A stretch of 8,957 nucleotides of DNA from NCBI GenBank assembly GCA_029260955.1, contig JAJDCF010000041.1, forward strand, positions 1-8,957, in the 5' to 3' direction. The DNA comes from Patescibacteria group bacterium (GTDB lineage Bacteria; Patescibacteriota; Gracilibacteria; UM-FILTER-43-11). Every line of letters starts with the position of its first letter. The first letter of the stretch is position 1. Made by a program: the position numbers and the translations under genes. Positions 1 to 6,111 of the stretch are shown here, piece by piece. The notes under the pieces were generated by a model that searched no databases, was not told where the DNA came from, and worked only from the letters and a program-made list of their open reading frames with translations.

Positions 1-2
1 TT

Positions 3-356
3 TCCCAGATTGTTCGGAACGCCGACTGGAAAGAGAAACTTGAGTACTTTGAAGACCCTGAAAAACTAAGATACTTCACTGATGCCGGTTTTAACGGCTA
101 CCACCTCTCACAGATCGTGATGAACGCCGATTGGGAAGAGAAGCTTAGGTATTTTGGAGACCCTGAAAAACTAAGATACTTCACTGATGCCGGTTTTAAC
201 AGATTCCACCTCTCGCAGATTGTTGTGGGCGGAGCATGGGAAGAGAAGCTTAAGTACTTTGAAGACCCTGAAAAACTAAGATGCTTTACTGATGCCGGTT
301 TTAACGGCTTCCACCTCTCGTTGTTCGTGGTGAACGCTGGCTGGGAAGAGAAACTT
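3..356 (+). repeat. 105-bp coding tandem repeat, 3 full units plus partial fourth
   Basis: Units are 3-107, 108-212 and 213-317, with a degenerate partial unit from 318. By hand count, units 1 and 2 differ at about 15 of 105 bases and units 2 and 3 at about 17. A 42-base block (54-95 and 159-200) is identical in units 1 and 2 and has two changes in unit 3 (264-305). Most differences lie in the first half of each unit, where residues 5-8 change (RNAD, MNAD, VGGA, VNAG). The array continues upstream out of the window. Confidence 0.9.
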
Positions 357-476
357 GACCTTGTTATTTCTTCACCGGGTATTCAAGGTGCTCTAAGTGA
401 AGGTCGGATTACCCACGGTCAATTGGCCAAAATGCTCAAAAAAAGGAATTGGCGACAGTTGGTTTTGCAGTTGTAA
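3..476 (+). CDS. 35-residue tandem-repeat protein, C-terminal part (5' end outside window)
   Basis: The frame is open from the first bases of the window, so the N-terminus is missing; 157 residues remain before the TAA. An in-frame GTG at 117 is internal to a repeat and is not a credible start. The visible protein has three full 35-aa repeats (residues 1-35, 36-70, 71-105 of the fragment), then a partial fourth that runs into a unique tail of about 40 residues, rich in Lys/Arg/Leu (ITHGQLAKMLKKRNWRQL). Each repeat reads roughly S-Q-I-V-x4-W-E-E-K-L-x-Y-F-E-D-P-E-K-L-R-Y-F-T-D-A-G-F-N-G-F-H-L, a pattern that suggests two or three short helices and hence an alpha-solenoid. I do not recognise the family. 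Spacing of IV, L and GF loosely recalls TALE/BAT-type 33-35-aa DNA-binding repeats, but this is inference only. The gene ends 4 nt before the promoter of the next gene, and I see no terminator between them. Confidence 0.8.
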   Translation, partial: SQIVRNADWKEKLEYFEDPEKLRYFTDAGFNGYHLSQIVMNADWEEKLRYFGDPEKLRYFTDAGFNRFHLSQIVVGGAWEEKLKYFEDPEKLRCFTDAGFNGFHLSLFVVNAGWEEKLDLVISSPGIQGALSEGRITHGQLAKMLKKRNWRQLVLQL

Positions 477-480
477 AAAA

Positions 481-509
481 TTGACGGCTTTGGCTCAATT
501 ATATACAAT
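481..509 (+). promoter_or_regulatory. sigma70-type promoter of the PKD-protein cluster
   Basis: The -35 box TTGACG (481-486, 5 of 6 to consensus) and -10 box TACAAT (504-509, 5 of 6) are separated by exactly 17 bases. Transcription would start near 516, giving a leader of about 20 nt before the ATG at 538. This decides the start of the downstream gene: the in-frame ATGs at 397 and 508 lie upstream of or inside the -10 box. Confidence 0.7.
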
Positions 510-537
510 GGGGCTTGAAAAAATAACAAAAAACAAA

Positions 538-2856
538 ATGCCTGAAGATGTTGATCCAAATCAAAATTTAAGTCCTCAGCCTGAGCAGCCACAAACGCCT
601 CAGGAGCCTGCTCAAGAAACTCCAGTTAGCCCAGAGATGGAGGCTGTTTCCGCTAATCAGCCCACGCCAGCTTCTGACCAACCGGTTGACCCAGTTCCTG
701 CTCCAGAAGCTGCACCAGCTTCTGACGCTGCGCCAACTCCAGAAGCTACACCTACTCCAGTTGCTCAGCCAGAGGTTAAACCAGGTGAATCAAAAGCTGT
801 TCCGCCAAAAAAAATCGGAAAGGAAAAGCGGGAGAAGTCAAAAAGGCGTTTTCTTTTGGGATGTGCAGGGGGATTTATCCTTCTTTTTGTTGTTTTTATC
901 ATCTTGATGGTTCTGATGATCTCTCGTAGTGGCGCTTCTAATCCTGTTATGCAGGCTTTTGGACTTGATCCGGGTGGGGTAAGAAGCTTTTTGCAGGGAA
1001 TTGTTGGATTTGCGTTTGGTGTACTCTCGCTACTTTTCTTGGTACTGCTTATTATCGGTCTATTCAAATTTCTTGGAGCTCAAAAAACTGACAAAGAAAA
1101 GCGTAGCAGAAATTTGAGGATGACGATCATTAATACGGTCGCTTTGGTTTTTATGGTGGGAATATGGGTAGTTTTGGCTAATTACATTGGTCGGATTGAA
1201 ATTGCTGCAGAAAGAATTATCGCCGAGATTGTTGTGCTTGAGCCGGATGACATATCTGATCTGACTGCTCCGGTGGAAATTAAATTTAGCGCACTAAATG
1301 TTGCCAAGGCACTTCAGCTAGGGGGAGTTCAAATCGATGGAATGAATTGGGATCTGGATGGCGATGGAAGTTTTGAGACACCTGTAGCTGATCCAGAGGT
1401 AACTCATTTATACAATCAAAAGGGAACCTTCACGGTAAGTCTACAAGTAAGAGTAGCGGGAGAAGATGGCTATCGTGATCCATACACTCAAATTATTTCT
1501 ATTCCAAATGCGGCCTTTGGCGTTGAGCCATCGACTGGTACTGCTCCGCTTACCGTTGAATTTGATGCGGGCGTCATTATCTCCAAGGCGAATGCTGCTA
1601 GTTTGGATTGGGACTTTGATGGTGATGGCACTTACGAACTTGAAGGTCCAGACAACCTAAAGCCTCGATACACCTTCGATCAAATTGGCACATACAAAGT
1701 TCATTTAAGAGCGATCGATAAGAACAATAATGTCGAGAACTACTATCGTGATGTTGAGGTGGTAACAACGGATGTACCAATTGTTTCTGCCGTGATTGAC
1801 GCTACTCCTGGTCTTAAGGGGTCTATTCCATTGCAAGTGCGCTTTGATGGCAGTAAATCACAAGCTCTCAAGGGAACACTCATCAAGTATGATTGGGATT
1901 TTGGAGATGGTTCAGATCTTCAATCAGGAAAGAGTGTTTCGCATGTTTTTAATGATTCAGGTTTCCACACAGTTACTCTTAGCGTAGAAGACGACCTTGG
2001 AAATAAGACAAGCTCGACCGTCGAAGTTGAGGCTCAGTCCGTTTCTTCTGTCCCCGAGGCAGTTATCAGTACCACTCCAGCTTTCGAAGTTGATCAGCCT
2101 TTAACCGGAACTTTGCCTTTCAAAGTAGAATTTGATGCTTCTGATTCTTTGGATGCGGATGAAGACATTGTTCAGTACGAGTGGGATTTTGATGATGACG
2201 ATGTGATCGATCAAGAGGGTAAAAAAGTCACGCATACTTTTGAAGAGGTTGGTACTTATACCGTTAACCTAAATGTGGCTGATTCAGAAGATCAGAAAGG
2301 CACAACCTCGCTCACCGTAATTGTGGAAGAGCCAGGTGTTATGGCTGTTATTACGGCTACTCCTGATGAAGGCACAGCACCGCTAACTGTTCAGTTCGAT
2401 GGTTCTTCGTCTAGCGCTTATCAAGGGAACATCGTGAGTTATGAATGGGACTTTGGTGATGGTAGTCCTAAAACGATTACTGGTGCCATAGTTTCACATA
2501 AATACGGCACAGTTGGGTCGTACGAAGCCAAGCTGAAAGTTTTGACCAATAGTAGTGAGTCCGGCACTGTGATTAAGCTGATTCATGTTCGCGAGATCCC
2601 TCTAAAGGCTTGCTTTACTCCAAGTCGAACCAGTGGACTTGCTCCACTTACGGTGGCTTTTGACTCCAAGTGTTCTACAGGCGGTGTTTCTACTTATAAT
2701 TGGCAGTATGGCGACGGAGAAGAAAGTACAAGCAAGAGTCCTACACATACTTTTGAATCTCCTGGCGCTTACACGGTGACCTTAGAAGTGGCTGACAGCA
2801 AGAATAACGTCAACACCTATCAAGAAGTCATTGTGGCCGAAGGTGATGTTCAGTAA
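538..2856 (+). CDS. membrane-anchored surface protein with six PKD domains
   Basis: The 772-aa protein starts at MPEDVDP, chosen because the promoter at 481-509 covers the earlier ATGs. Residues 1-90 are low-complexity, rich in Pro, Ala, Glu, Gln and Thr. A Lys/Arg-rich stretch (91-104) precedes three transmembrane segments at about 105-128, 151-179 and 195-217. This predicts a cytoplasmic N-terminus and an outside C-terminus. Residues from about 235 form six PKD (polycystic kidney disease) beta-sandwich domains, roughly 235-305, 325-410, 416-498, 507-597, 601-684 and 688-768. They carry the hallmark W-D-F-G-D-G motif or variants (WDLDGDG, WDFDGDG, WDFGDG, WDFDDDD, WQYGDG) and the closing H-x-F/Y-x3-G-x-Y/F-x-V pattern. 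Domain 6 has two cysteines (692, 712) that could form a disulfide. PKD domains usually mediate protein or glycan binding, so an adhesive or envelope role is inferred; no enzyme domain is visible. No Shine-Dalgarno motif is seen; the ATG follows A-rich sequence. Confidence 0.9.
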   Translation: MPEDVDPNQNLSPQPEQPQTPQEPAQETPVSPEMEAVSANQPTPASDQPVDPVPAPEAAPASDAAPTPEATPTPVAQPEVKPGESKAVPPKKIGKEKREKSKRRFLLGCAGGFILLFVVFIILMVLMISRSGASNPVMQAFGLDPGGVRSFLQGIVGFAFGVLSLLFLVLLIIGLFKFLGAQKTDKEKRSRNLRMTIINTVALVFMVGIWVVLANYIGRIEIAAERIIAEIVVLEPDDISDLTAPVEIKFSALNVAKALQLGGVQIDGMNWDLDGDGSFETPVADPEVTHLYNQKGTFTVSLQVRVAGEDGYRDPYTQIISIPNAAFGVEPSTGTAPLTVEFDAGVIISKANAASLDWDFDGDGTYELEGPDNLKPRYTFDQIGTYKVHLRAIDKNNNVENYYRDVEVVTTDVPIVSAVIDATPGLKGSIPLQVRFDGSKSQALKGTLIKYDWDFGDGSDLQSGKSVSHVFNDSGFHTVTLSVEDDLGNKTSSTVEVEAQSVSSVPEAVISTTPAFEVDQPLTGTLPFKVEFDASDSLDADEDIVQYEWDFDDDDVIDQEGKKVTHTFEEVGTYTVNLNVADSEDQKGTTSLTVIVEEPGVMAVITATPDEGTAPLTVQFDGSSSSAYQGNIVSYEWDFGDGSPKTITGAIVSHKYGTVGSYEAKLKVLTNSSESGTVIKLIHVREIPLKACFTPSRTSGLAPLTVAFDSKCSTGGVSTYNWQYGDGEESTSKSPTHTFESPGAYTVTLEVADSKNNVNTYQEVIVAEGDVQ

Positions 2857-2865
2857 ACTTACATT

Positions 2866-2970
2866 ATGAAAAATCACACTAGAAAAAAGATTATCAAAAT
2901 CATTGTTTACGTATCTATCGGTGCTCTTGTGTTTACCGCGCTAGCTCCGCTTCTTGCATCTTTTAACTAA
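2866..2970 (+). CDS. 34-aa single-span membrane peptide
   Basis: This small frame begins 9 nt after the PKD gene's stop and ends 5 nt before the aroA-aroK ATG, filling almost all the space between them. The product is MKNHTRKK followed by a continuous hydrophobic span (about residues 9-31) and a short SFN tail, so a cytoplasmic basic N-terminus and one transmembrane helix are predicted. Size and layout (basic start, one helix, ending near Leu-Ala-Ser-Phe) recall the Prli42/DUF4044 class of tiny membrane proteins in Firmicutes, but at this length homology cannot be claimed. Exact fit between two genes and the clear membrane composition argue that it is translated. No Shine-Dalgarno motif is visible. 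Confidence 0.6.
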   Translation: MKNHTRKKIIKIIVYVSIGALVFTALAPLLASFN

Positions 2971-2975
2971 TAGCT

Positions 2976-4718
2976 ATGCAGACCAGGGAAGTCATTCCGC
3001 TCAAACAGGGGCTGGATTTAAGTATAACGCTTCCCGGCTCAAAGTCCGTAACCAACCGGGCTTTTTTGTGTGCAGCTTTGGCTACGGGAAAATCCCGCAT
3101 TTATGGGGCGTTAAAATCTGATGATGCTGAGGTGATGTTAAGGGCGCTTGTGAAGTTTGGGGTGAAGGTGCGCGAGACCAAGCAGTATATCGAGATAACT
3201 GGCAATGGTGGAAGGTTTACCGGCGGTAAGGTGACAGTGGATCTTCATAATGCGGGGACGGCGACTCGTTTTTTGACGGCTGTTTCAGTGCTTTTATCTG
3301 GTGAAACTGTAATTACCGGTAATGAGCGTATGCAGGAAAGGCCAATCGGAGATCTGGTTGATGGACTTAGGCAGCTTGGAACTAAAATTAGGTACTTAAA
3401 GGCTGAAGGCTGTCCTCCGCTTAGTATTTACCGCTTCAAGGTGTCCAAAACCAAGGGACACGTGGTTCAAATGAGAGGGGACAAGAGTAGTCAGTACTTC
3501 TCTGCTTTGCTTATGTTGGGGCCTTTGCTTGGAAGGCCTCTTAAAATAGAGGTGGTGGGGGAGCTTGTTTCTAAGCCTTACATTGAAACCACTATTGCGG
3601 TGATGAAATCTTTTGGAGTGAAGGTGAAGAATAATCAGTATAAATCTTTTGAAATAAAGCCTCAGGAGTACAATCGGACGGATTACCAGGTGGAAGGAGA
3701 CGCCTCGTCAGCTACTTACTTTAGTGCTCTTCATTTTTTGCATGGAGGAAAGCTAAAGCTCGAGAATCTGAACTACAAAAAGGCGATTCAGGGAGATGTG
3801 AATTTTTTGGAAGCTCTGGAAAAACTGAAAAAGGGGACGGATCGAACGATTGATATGAAAGCGATGCCGGATGCGGCAATGACTTTGGCTGTTTGTGCGA
3901 TTTTTGCCAAAGGAAAGACCAAGATTACAGGACTTTCTACTTTGCGCATCAAAGAAACCGATCGACTTGCTGCTTTGGAGACGGAATTAAAAAAAGTGGG
4001 TGCAAAAGCTAAGTCGACTAAGGACGCGATTACGATTAGTGGCGGGAAGTTTAAACCTGCTAGCATTGCGACCTACAACGATCATCGTATGGCCATGTGT
4101 TTTGCGGTGCTGGGAACCAAGGTTCCAGGTATTGTGATCGAGAATCCTGGTTGTACCGAAAAGACTTACCCCAACTTTTGGAATGACTTAGAAATGGCTT
4201 ATTTAAGCTCTATTAAGCTTGGGCAGAAGAATCTGCTGCTGACCGGCATGCGATGTAGCGGAAAAACCTACCACGGTAAGAAGATTGCCAAGAAGCTTGG
4301 ACGGAAATTTGTGGATTTAGATCACGAGATCGAAAAGGCGGAAAAAATGAAAATCGAAAAACTCGTAAAGCTTAAGGGTTGGCCGTATTTTAGGAAAGCC
4401 GAACAAAAAATTTGTTCAGAATTTGCGGAGGCAAAAGGTCTGGTTATCGCGTCTGGTGGAGGAGTCGTTTTGAGTCCAAAAAATATGAAAGCTCTTAAAA
4501 AGAATTCGGTGAATGTATTGATTTTTGCTGACCCCAATATCCTCAGTTGTCGAATAGCGAAAGATCAGGGTCGCCCTTCGCTGACTGGTGAGACCCTTGA
4601 TAACGAAATTCATGTGGTATGGGAGGAAAGGCGGGATTTGTACCTGAAATATGCTGACATCGTTTGGGATGATACGAGCGGCAAGGCTTTACAAAAATTG
4701 GATTATGGTATAGGATAG
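2976..4718 (+). CDS. aroA-aroK: bifunctional EPSP synthase-shikimate kinase (AroA-AroK fusion)
   Basis: The 580-aa protein fuses two cytosolic shikimate-pathway enzymes. Residues 1-405 are 3-phosphoshikimate 1-carboxyvinyltransferase: PGSKSVTNRA (Lys23, Arg28), NAGTATRFLT (92-101), MQERPIGDLVDGLRQLG (Arg122), SSQYFSALLM (Gln173), GDASSATYF (241-249), PDAAMT (Asp299), RIKETDRL (Glu327, Arg330), NDHRMAM (Arg371) and CTEKTYP (Lys396), all expected substrate or catalytic residues. After a short linker, residues 418-580 are shikimate kinase: Walker A GMRCSGKT (424-431), FVDLDHEIE (Asp447, Asp449), FRKAE (Arg473), SGGG (493-496), LID arginine in QGRPSL (Arg533), and EERRDLY (Arg552). Both halves therefore look active. 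Together they phosphorylate shikimate with ATP and condense the product with PEP to make EPSP, the precursor of chorismate. The reading frame crosses the junction without a break. Phe99 replaces the proline found at this position in E. coli AroA (Pro101). The gene lies 5 nt after the 34-aa frame and is probably co-transcribed with the PKD gene. Confidence 0.95.
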   Translation: MQTREVIPLKQGLDLSITLPGSKSVTNRAFLCAALATGKSRIYGALKSDDAEVMLRALVKFGVKVRETKQYIEITGNGGRFTGGKVTVDLHNAGTATRFLTAVSVLLSGETVITGNERMQERPIGDLVDGLRQLGTKIRYLKAEGCPPLSIYRFKVSKTKGHVVQMRGDKSSQYFSALLMLGPLLGRPLKIEVVGELVSKPYIETTIAVMKSFGVKVKNNQYKSFEIKPQEYNRTDYQVEGDASSATYFSALHFLHGGKLKLENLNYKKAIQGDVNFLEALEKLKKGTDRTIDMKAMPDAAMTLAVCAIFAKGKTKITGLSTLRIKETDRLAALETELKKVGAKAKSTKDAITISGGKFKPASIATYNDHRMAMCFAVLGTKVPGIVIENPGCTEKTYPNFWNDLEMAYLSSIKLGQKNLLLTGMRCSGKTYHGKKIAKKLGRKFVDLDHEIEKAEKMKIEKLVKLKGWPYFRKAEQKICSEFAEAKGLVIASGGGVVLSPKNMKALKKNSVNVLIFADPNILSCRIAKDQGRPSLTGETLDNEIHVVWEERRDLYLKYADIVWDDTSGKALQKLDYGIG

Positions 4719-4721
4719 CCT

Positions 4722-4748
4722 CCAATATTATTTTGCCCCCAATATTAT
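4722..4748 (+). repeat. 10-bp direct repeat CCAATATTAT at the start of the 96-aa gene
   Basis: CCAATATTAT occurs at 4722-4731 and again at 4739-4748, 17 bases apart start to start. The second copy runs into the ATG at 4747. Each copy has the self-palindromic core AATATT. It fills the gap between aroA-aroK and the next gene and could be an operator or a chance repeat; TATTAT within each copy also resembles a -10 box, but I find no good -35 box. Confidence 0.4.
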
Positions 4749-5037
4749 GGCTGGTCCCAAAAATCCCGATAAGAGATCTGACGAAGCACCTGTTAGTGTG
4801 CGGTTGCCTAAAGGTTTTCAGCCCAAGGCCGATGCGGAAGGTGTTGAGAAGCATCTTGATGAGAATGGCTTTGCTATCCTTAAACCTGATCATCTCATTG
4901 AGCTTTTTGAGCACGATCCAGATTCGGTTAAAAGAATAGCCCATCTTCTTCATCCTGCAGTTGAGCTTGAAGCTAAACCTGACGCTGATTCTGAAATGGT
5001 CGAACCGGATCTTGAGCCTGATGTTGATGTAAAATAG
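4747..5037 (+). CDS. acidic 96-aa protein of unknown function
   Basis: I do not recognise this protein. It has no membrane segment and no cysteine. The ends are charged and low in complexity: a basic/polar start (MAGPKNPDKRSDEAP) and an acidic Asp/Glu/Pro-rich tail (about residues 75-95). The middle (about 30-70), with EGVEKHLDENGFAILKP then HLIELFEHDPDSVKRIAHLL, is likely helical and could be a small folded domain. It begins 28 nt after the aroA-aroK stop and runs the same way, so it may belong to that transcript. Its stop lies 1 nt from the stop of the convergent DUF3179 gene. An opposite-strand frame overlaps the start but reads like a shadow. There is no Shine-Dalgarno motif. Confidence 0.6.
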   Translation: MAGPKNPDKRSDEAPVSVRLPKGFQPKADAEGVEKHLDENGFAILKPDHLIELFEHDPDSVKRIAHLLHPAVELEAKPDADSEMVEPDLEPDVDVK

Positions 5038-5038
5038 T

Positions 5039-6052
5039 CTACTTAGACCAAACCACTCTTTCTAAATTTATGTGGGTAACCCAAGAGAACCACATGGCAA
5101 TGTAGCCAGGGAGTTCTTTGCCGGTGGTCAAATTGGTTACGGTTATTTCGCTGCTTTCGCCAACTTCGGCACGAATGATTTGGCCGTCTAAGTCCACTTC
5201 GGCATTTCCTGCCTCGATTAGGTCACTGCGCATGAAGCCAACGGACTTATTGCCTACATTTACCAGGTAGAAGAGTTCTTTTTTGTGAAATGCTTCGTCT
5301 TCGTTGGAAACAGGGAAGTATAGTTTGTTGTTTTCTTCGTAGTTGCCATAGGGACTGTTGCCGTAGCTCCTGGCATTACCTGTGTTTCTCGACAGTACTT
5401 CCGCATTAGAATGATTCTTTTGTACATCTGCGAAACTGATTATGTTCGTACCCAGAATCTTCAGCTTTTCACCTGTTCGATCACCAACTTTGGCTTCCCC
5501 AAGAATCTGTGACCAAAGGCTTTCTGTTTTGTGGTCATACATCATTAAATTTGATTCCCAGAGCTTGCCGCTGACGCCAAATACATCATCTCCTCGATCG
5601 AAAATAATGGATGAGCCACAAAGTGGGCAGAATGTGACAGCGATATTTTTGTCAGCAACGATGTCATTCGCGATTTCGTGCCAATACAAGATGGCATAGG
5701 GGTAATAGCGAGTTACACCTCCATATTCGTAGATTATTCCCAGACCTTCGTCATCGAGCCACTCTGTAGCCTCATCAACGCTGGTGAATGTGGGATTAAG
5801 AATGGCAGGGATGCCGTCTTTTGCCGGTCCTCCACCCAGTACATTGCTAAGTGGTATAGATGAAATAGCCGTGTTAGTTTCTAGGCCGATATTTGAGAAG
5901 GCAGTTTCCCTCTTTTCTGTTTCTTCCACTGCTGCTATGGGTGAATCTATACTTGCATCTTGAATAGACCAGGGTTGAAACTGGTAAATGGCTATAGCAC
6001 CAAGTAGAAGTGCGCCAAATACATAGGCTGATTGAGGCATTTTTAATTTCAT
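5039..6052 (-). CDS. signal-anchored DUF3179 domain protein
   Basis: The 337-aa protein has an N-terminal hydrophobic segment at about residues 7-26 after a short basic start, acting as a signal anchor or uncleaved signal, so the rest should lie outside the cytoplasm. Residues 73-330 match DUF3179 (the family sometimes named DUF3179 domain-containing (seleno)protein): GPAKDGIPAI, YPYAILYWHEIAND, TFCPLCGSSIIFDR (Cys142, Cys145), FGVSGKLWESNLMMYD and TESLWSQILGEA. Some members have selenocysteine in the C-x-x-C position; here both are cysteines, so no recoding is needed. The motif suggests metal binding or redox chemistry, but the family's activity is not established as far as I know. The ATG at 6052 gives MKLKMPQ; a second ATG four codons later is equally possible. 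A 59-nt gap containing a candidate promoter separates it from the upstream formyltransferase gene. Confidence 0.9.
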   Translation of the reverse strand: MKLKMPQSAYVFGALLLGAIAIYQFQPWSIQDASIDSPIAAVEETEKRETAFSNIGLETNTAISSIPLSNVLGGGPAKDGIPAILNPTFTSVDEATEWLDDEGLGIIYEYGGVTRYYPYAILYWHEIANDIVADKNIAVTFCPLCGSSIIFDRGDDVFGVSGKLWESNLMMYDHKTESLWSQILGEAKVGDRTGEKLKILGTNIISFADVQKNHSNAEVLSRNTGNARSYGNSPYGNYEENNKLYFPVSNEDEAFHKKELFYLVNVGNKSVGFMRSDLIEAGNAEVDLDGQIIRAEVGESSEITVTNLTTGKELPGYIAMWFSWVTHINLERVVWSK

Positions 6053-6075
6053 TTTTTAAATAAGTTCGTTTCAAT

Positions 6076-6106
6076 TTTATATGCCTTTTCTACGTGATTC
6101 TGTAAA
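6076..6106 (-). promoter_or_regulatory. candidate promoter for the DUF3179 gene
   Basis: On the minus strand, TTTACA (6106-6101, 5 of 6 to the -35 consensus) is followed after 19 bases by TATAAA (6081-6076, 5 of 6 to the -10 consensus). The spacing is longer than the ideal 17. Transcription would start near 6069, about 17 nt before the ATG at 6052. The gene could instead be read through from the upstream formyltransferase gene. Confidence 0.4.
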
Positions 6107-6111
6107 CCAGG

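Noticed and set aside
3..356. CRISPR array
   Set aside because: The 105-bp repeats are contiguous, in frame and coding, with no spacers.
397..537. N-terminal extension of the PKD protein into the repeat gene
   Set aside because: It would overlap the repeat gene by 80 nt and span the promoter; its sequence (rich in Cys, Trp, Lys) is unlike the low-complexity N-terminus.
765..2000. Small frames on both strands inside the PKD gene (such as 765-1067 minus, 1598-1780 minus, 1796-1987 plus)
   Set aside because: They overlap a protein with clear domains across its full length, and their translations show no domain or sensible composition.
3788..4066. Minus-strand frame of 92 codons within aroA
   Set aside because: It lies opposite essential AroA motifs (PDAAMT, KETDR) and has no recognisable protein features.
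4733..4939. Plus-strand 68-codon frame overlapping the 96-aa gene
   Set aside because: It starts inside the gap repeat, ends inside the 96-aa frame, and reads like an out-of-frame translation of it.
4543..4953. Minus-strand 136-codon frame spanning the aroK end and the 96-aa gene
   Set aside because: It is antisense to the shikimate kinase LID and Arg552 region, has no domain, and the plus-strand frames have better composition.
5141..6052. Selenocysteine (in-frame TGA) in the DUF3179 protein
   Set aside because: Both positions of the C-x-x-C motif are ordinary cysteine codons and the frame is uninterrupted.
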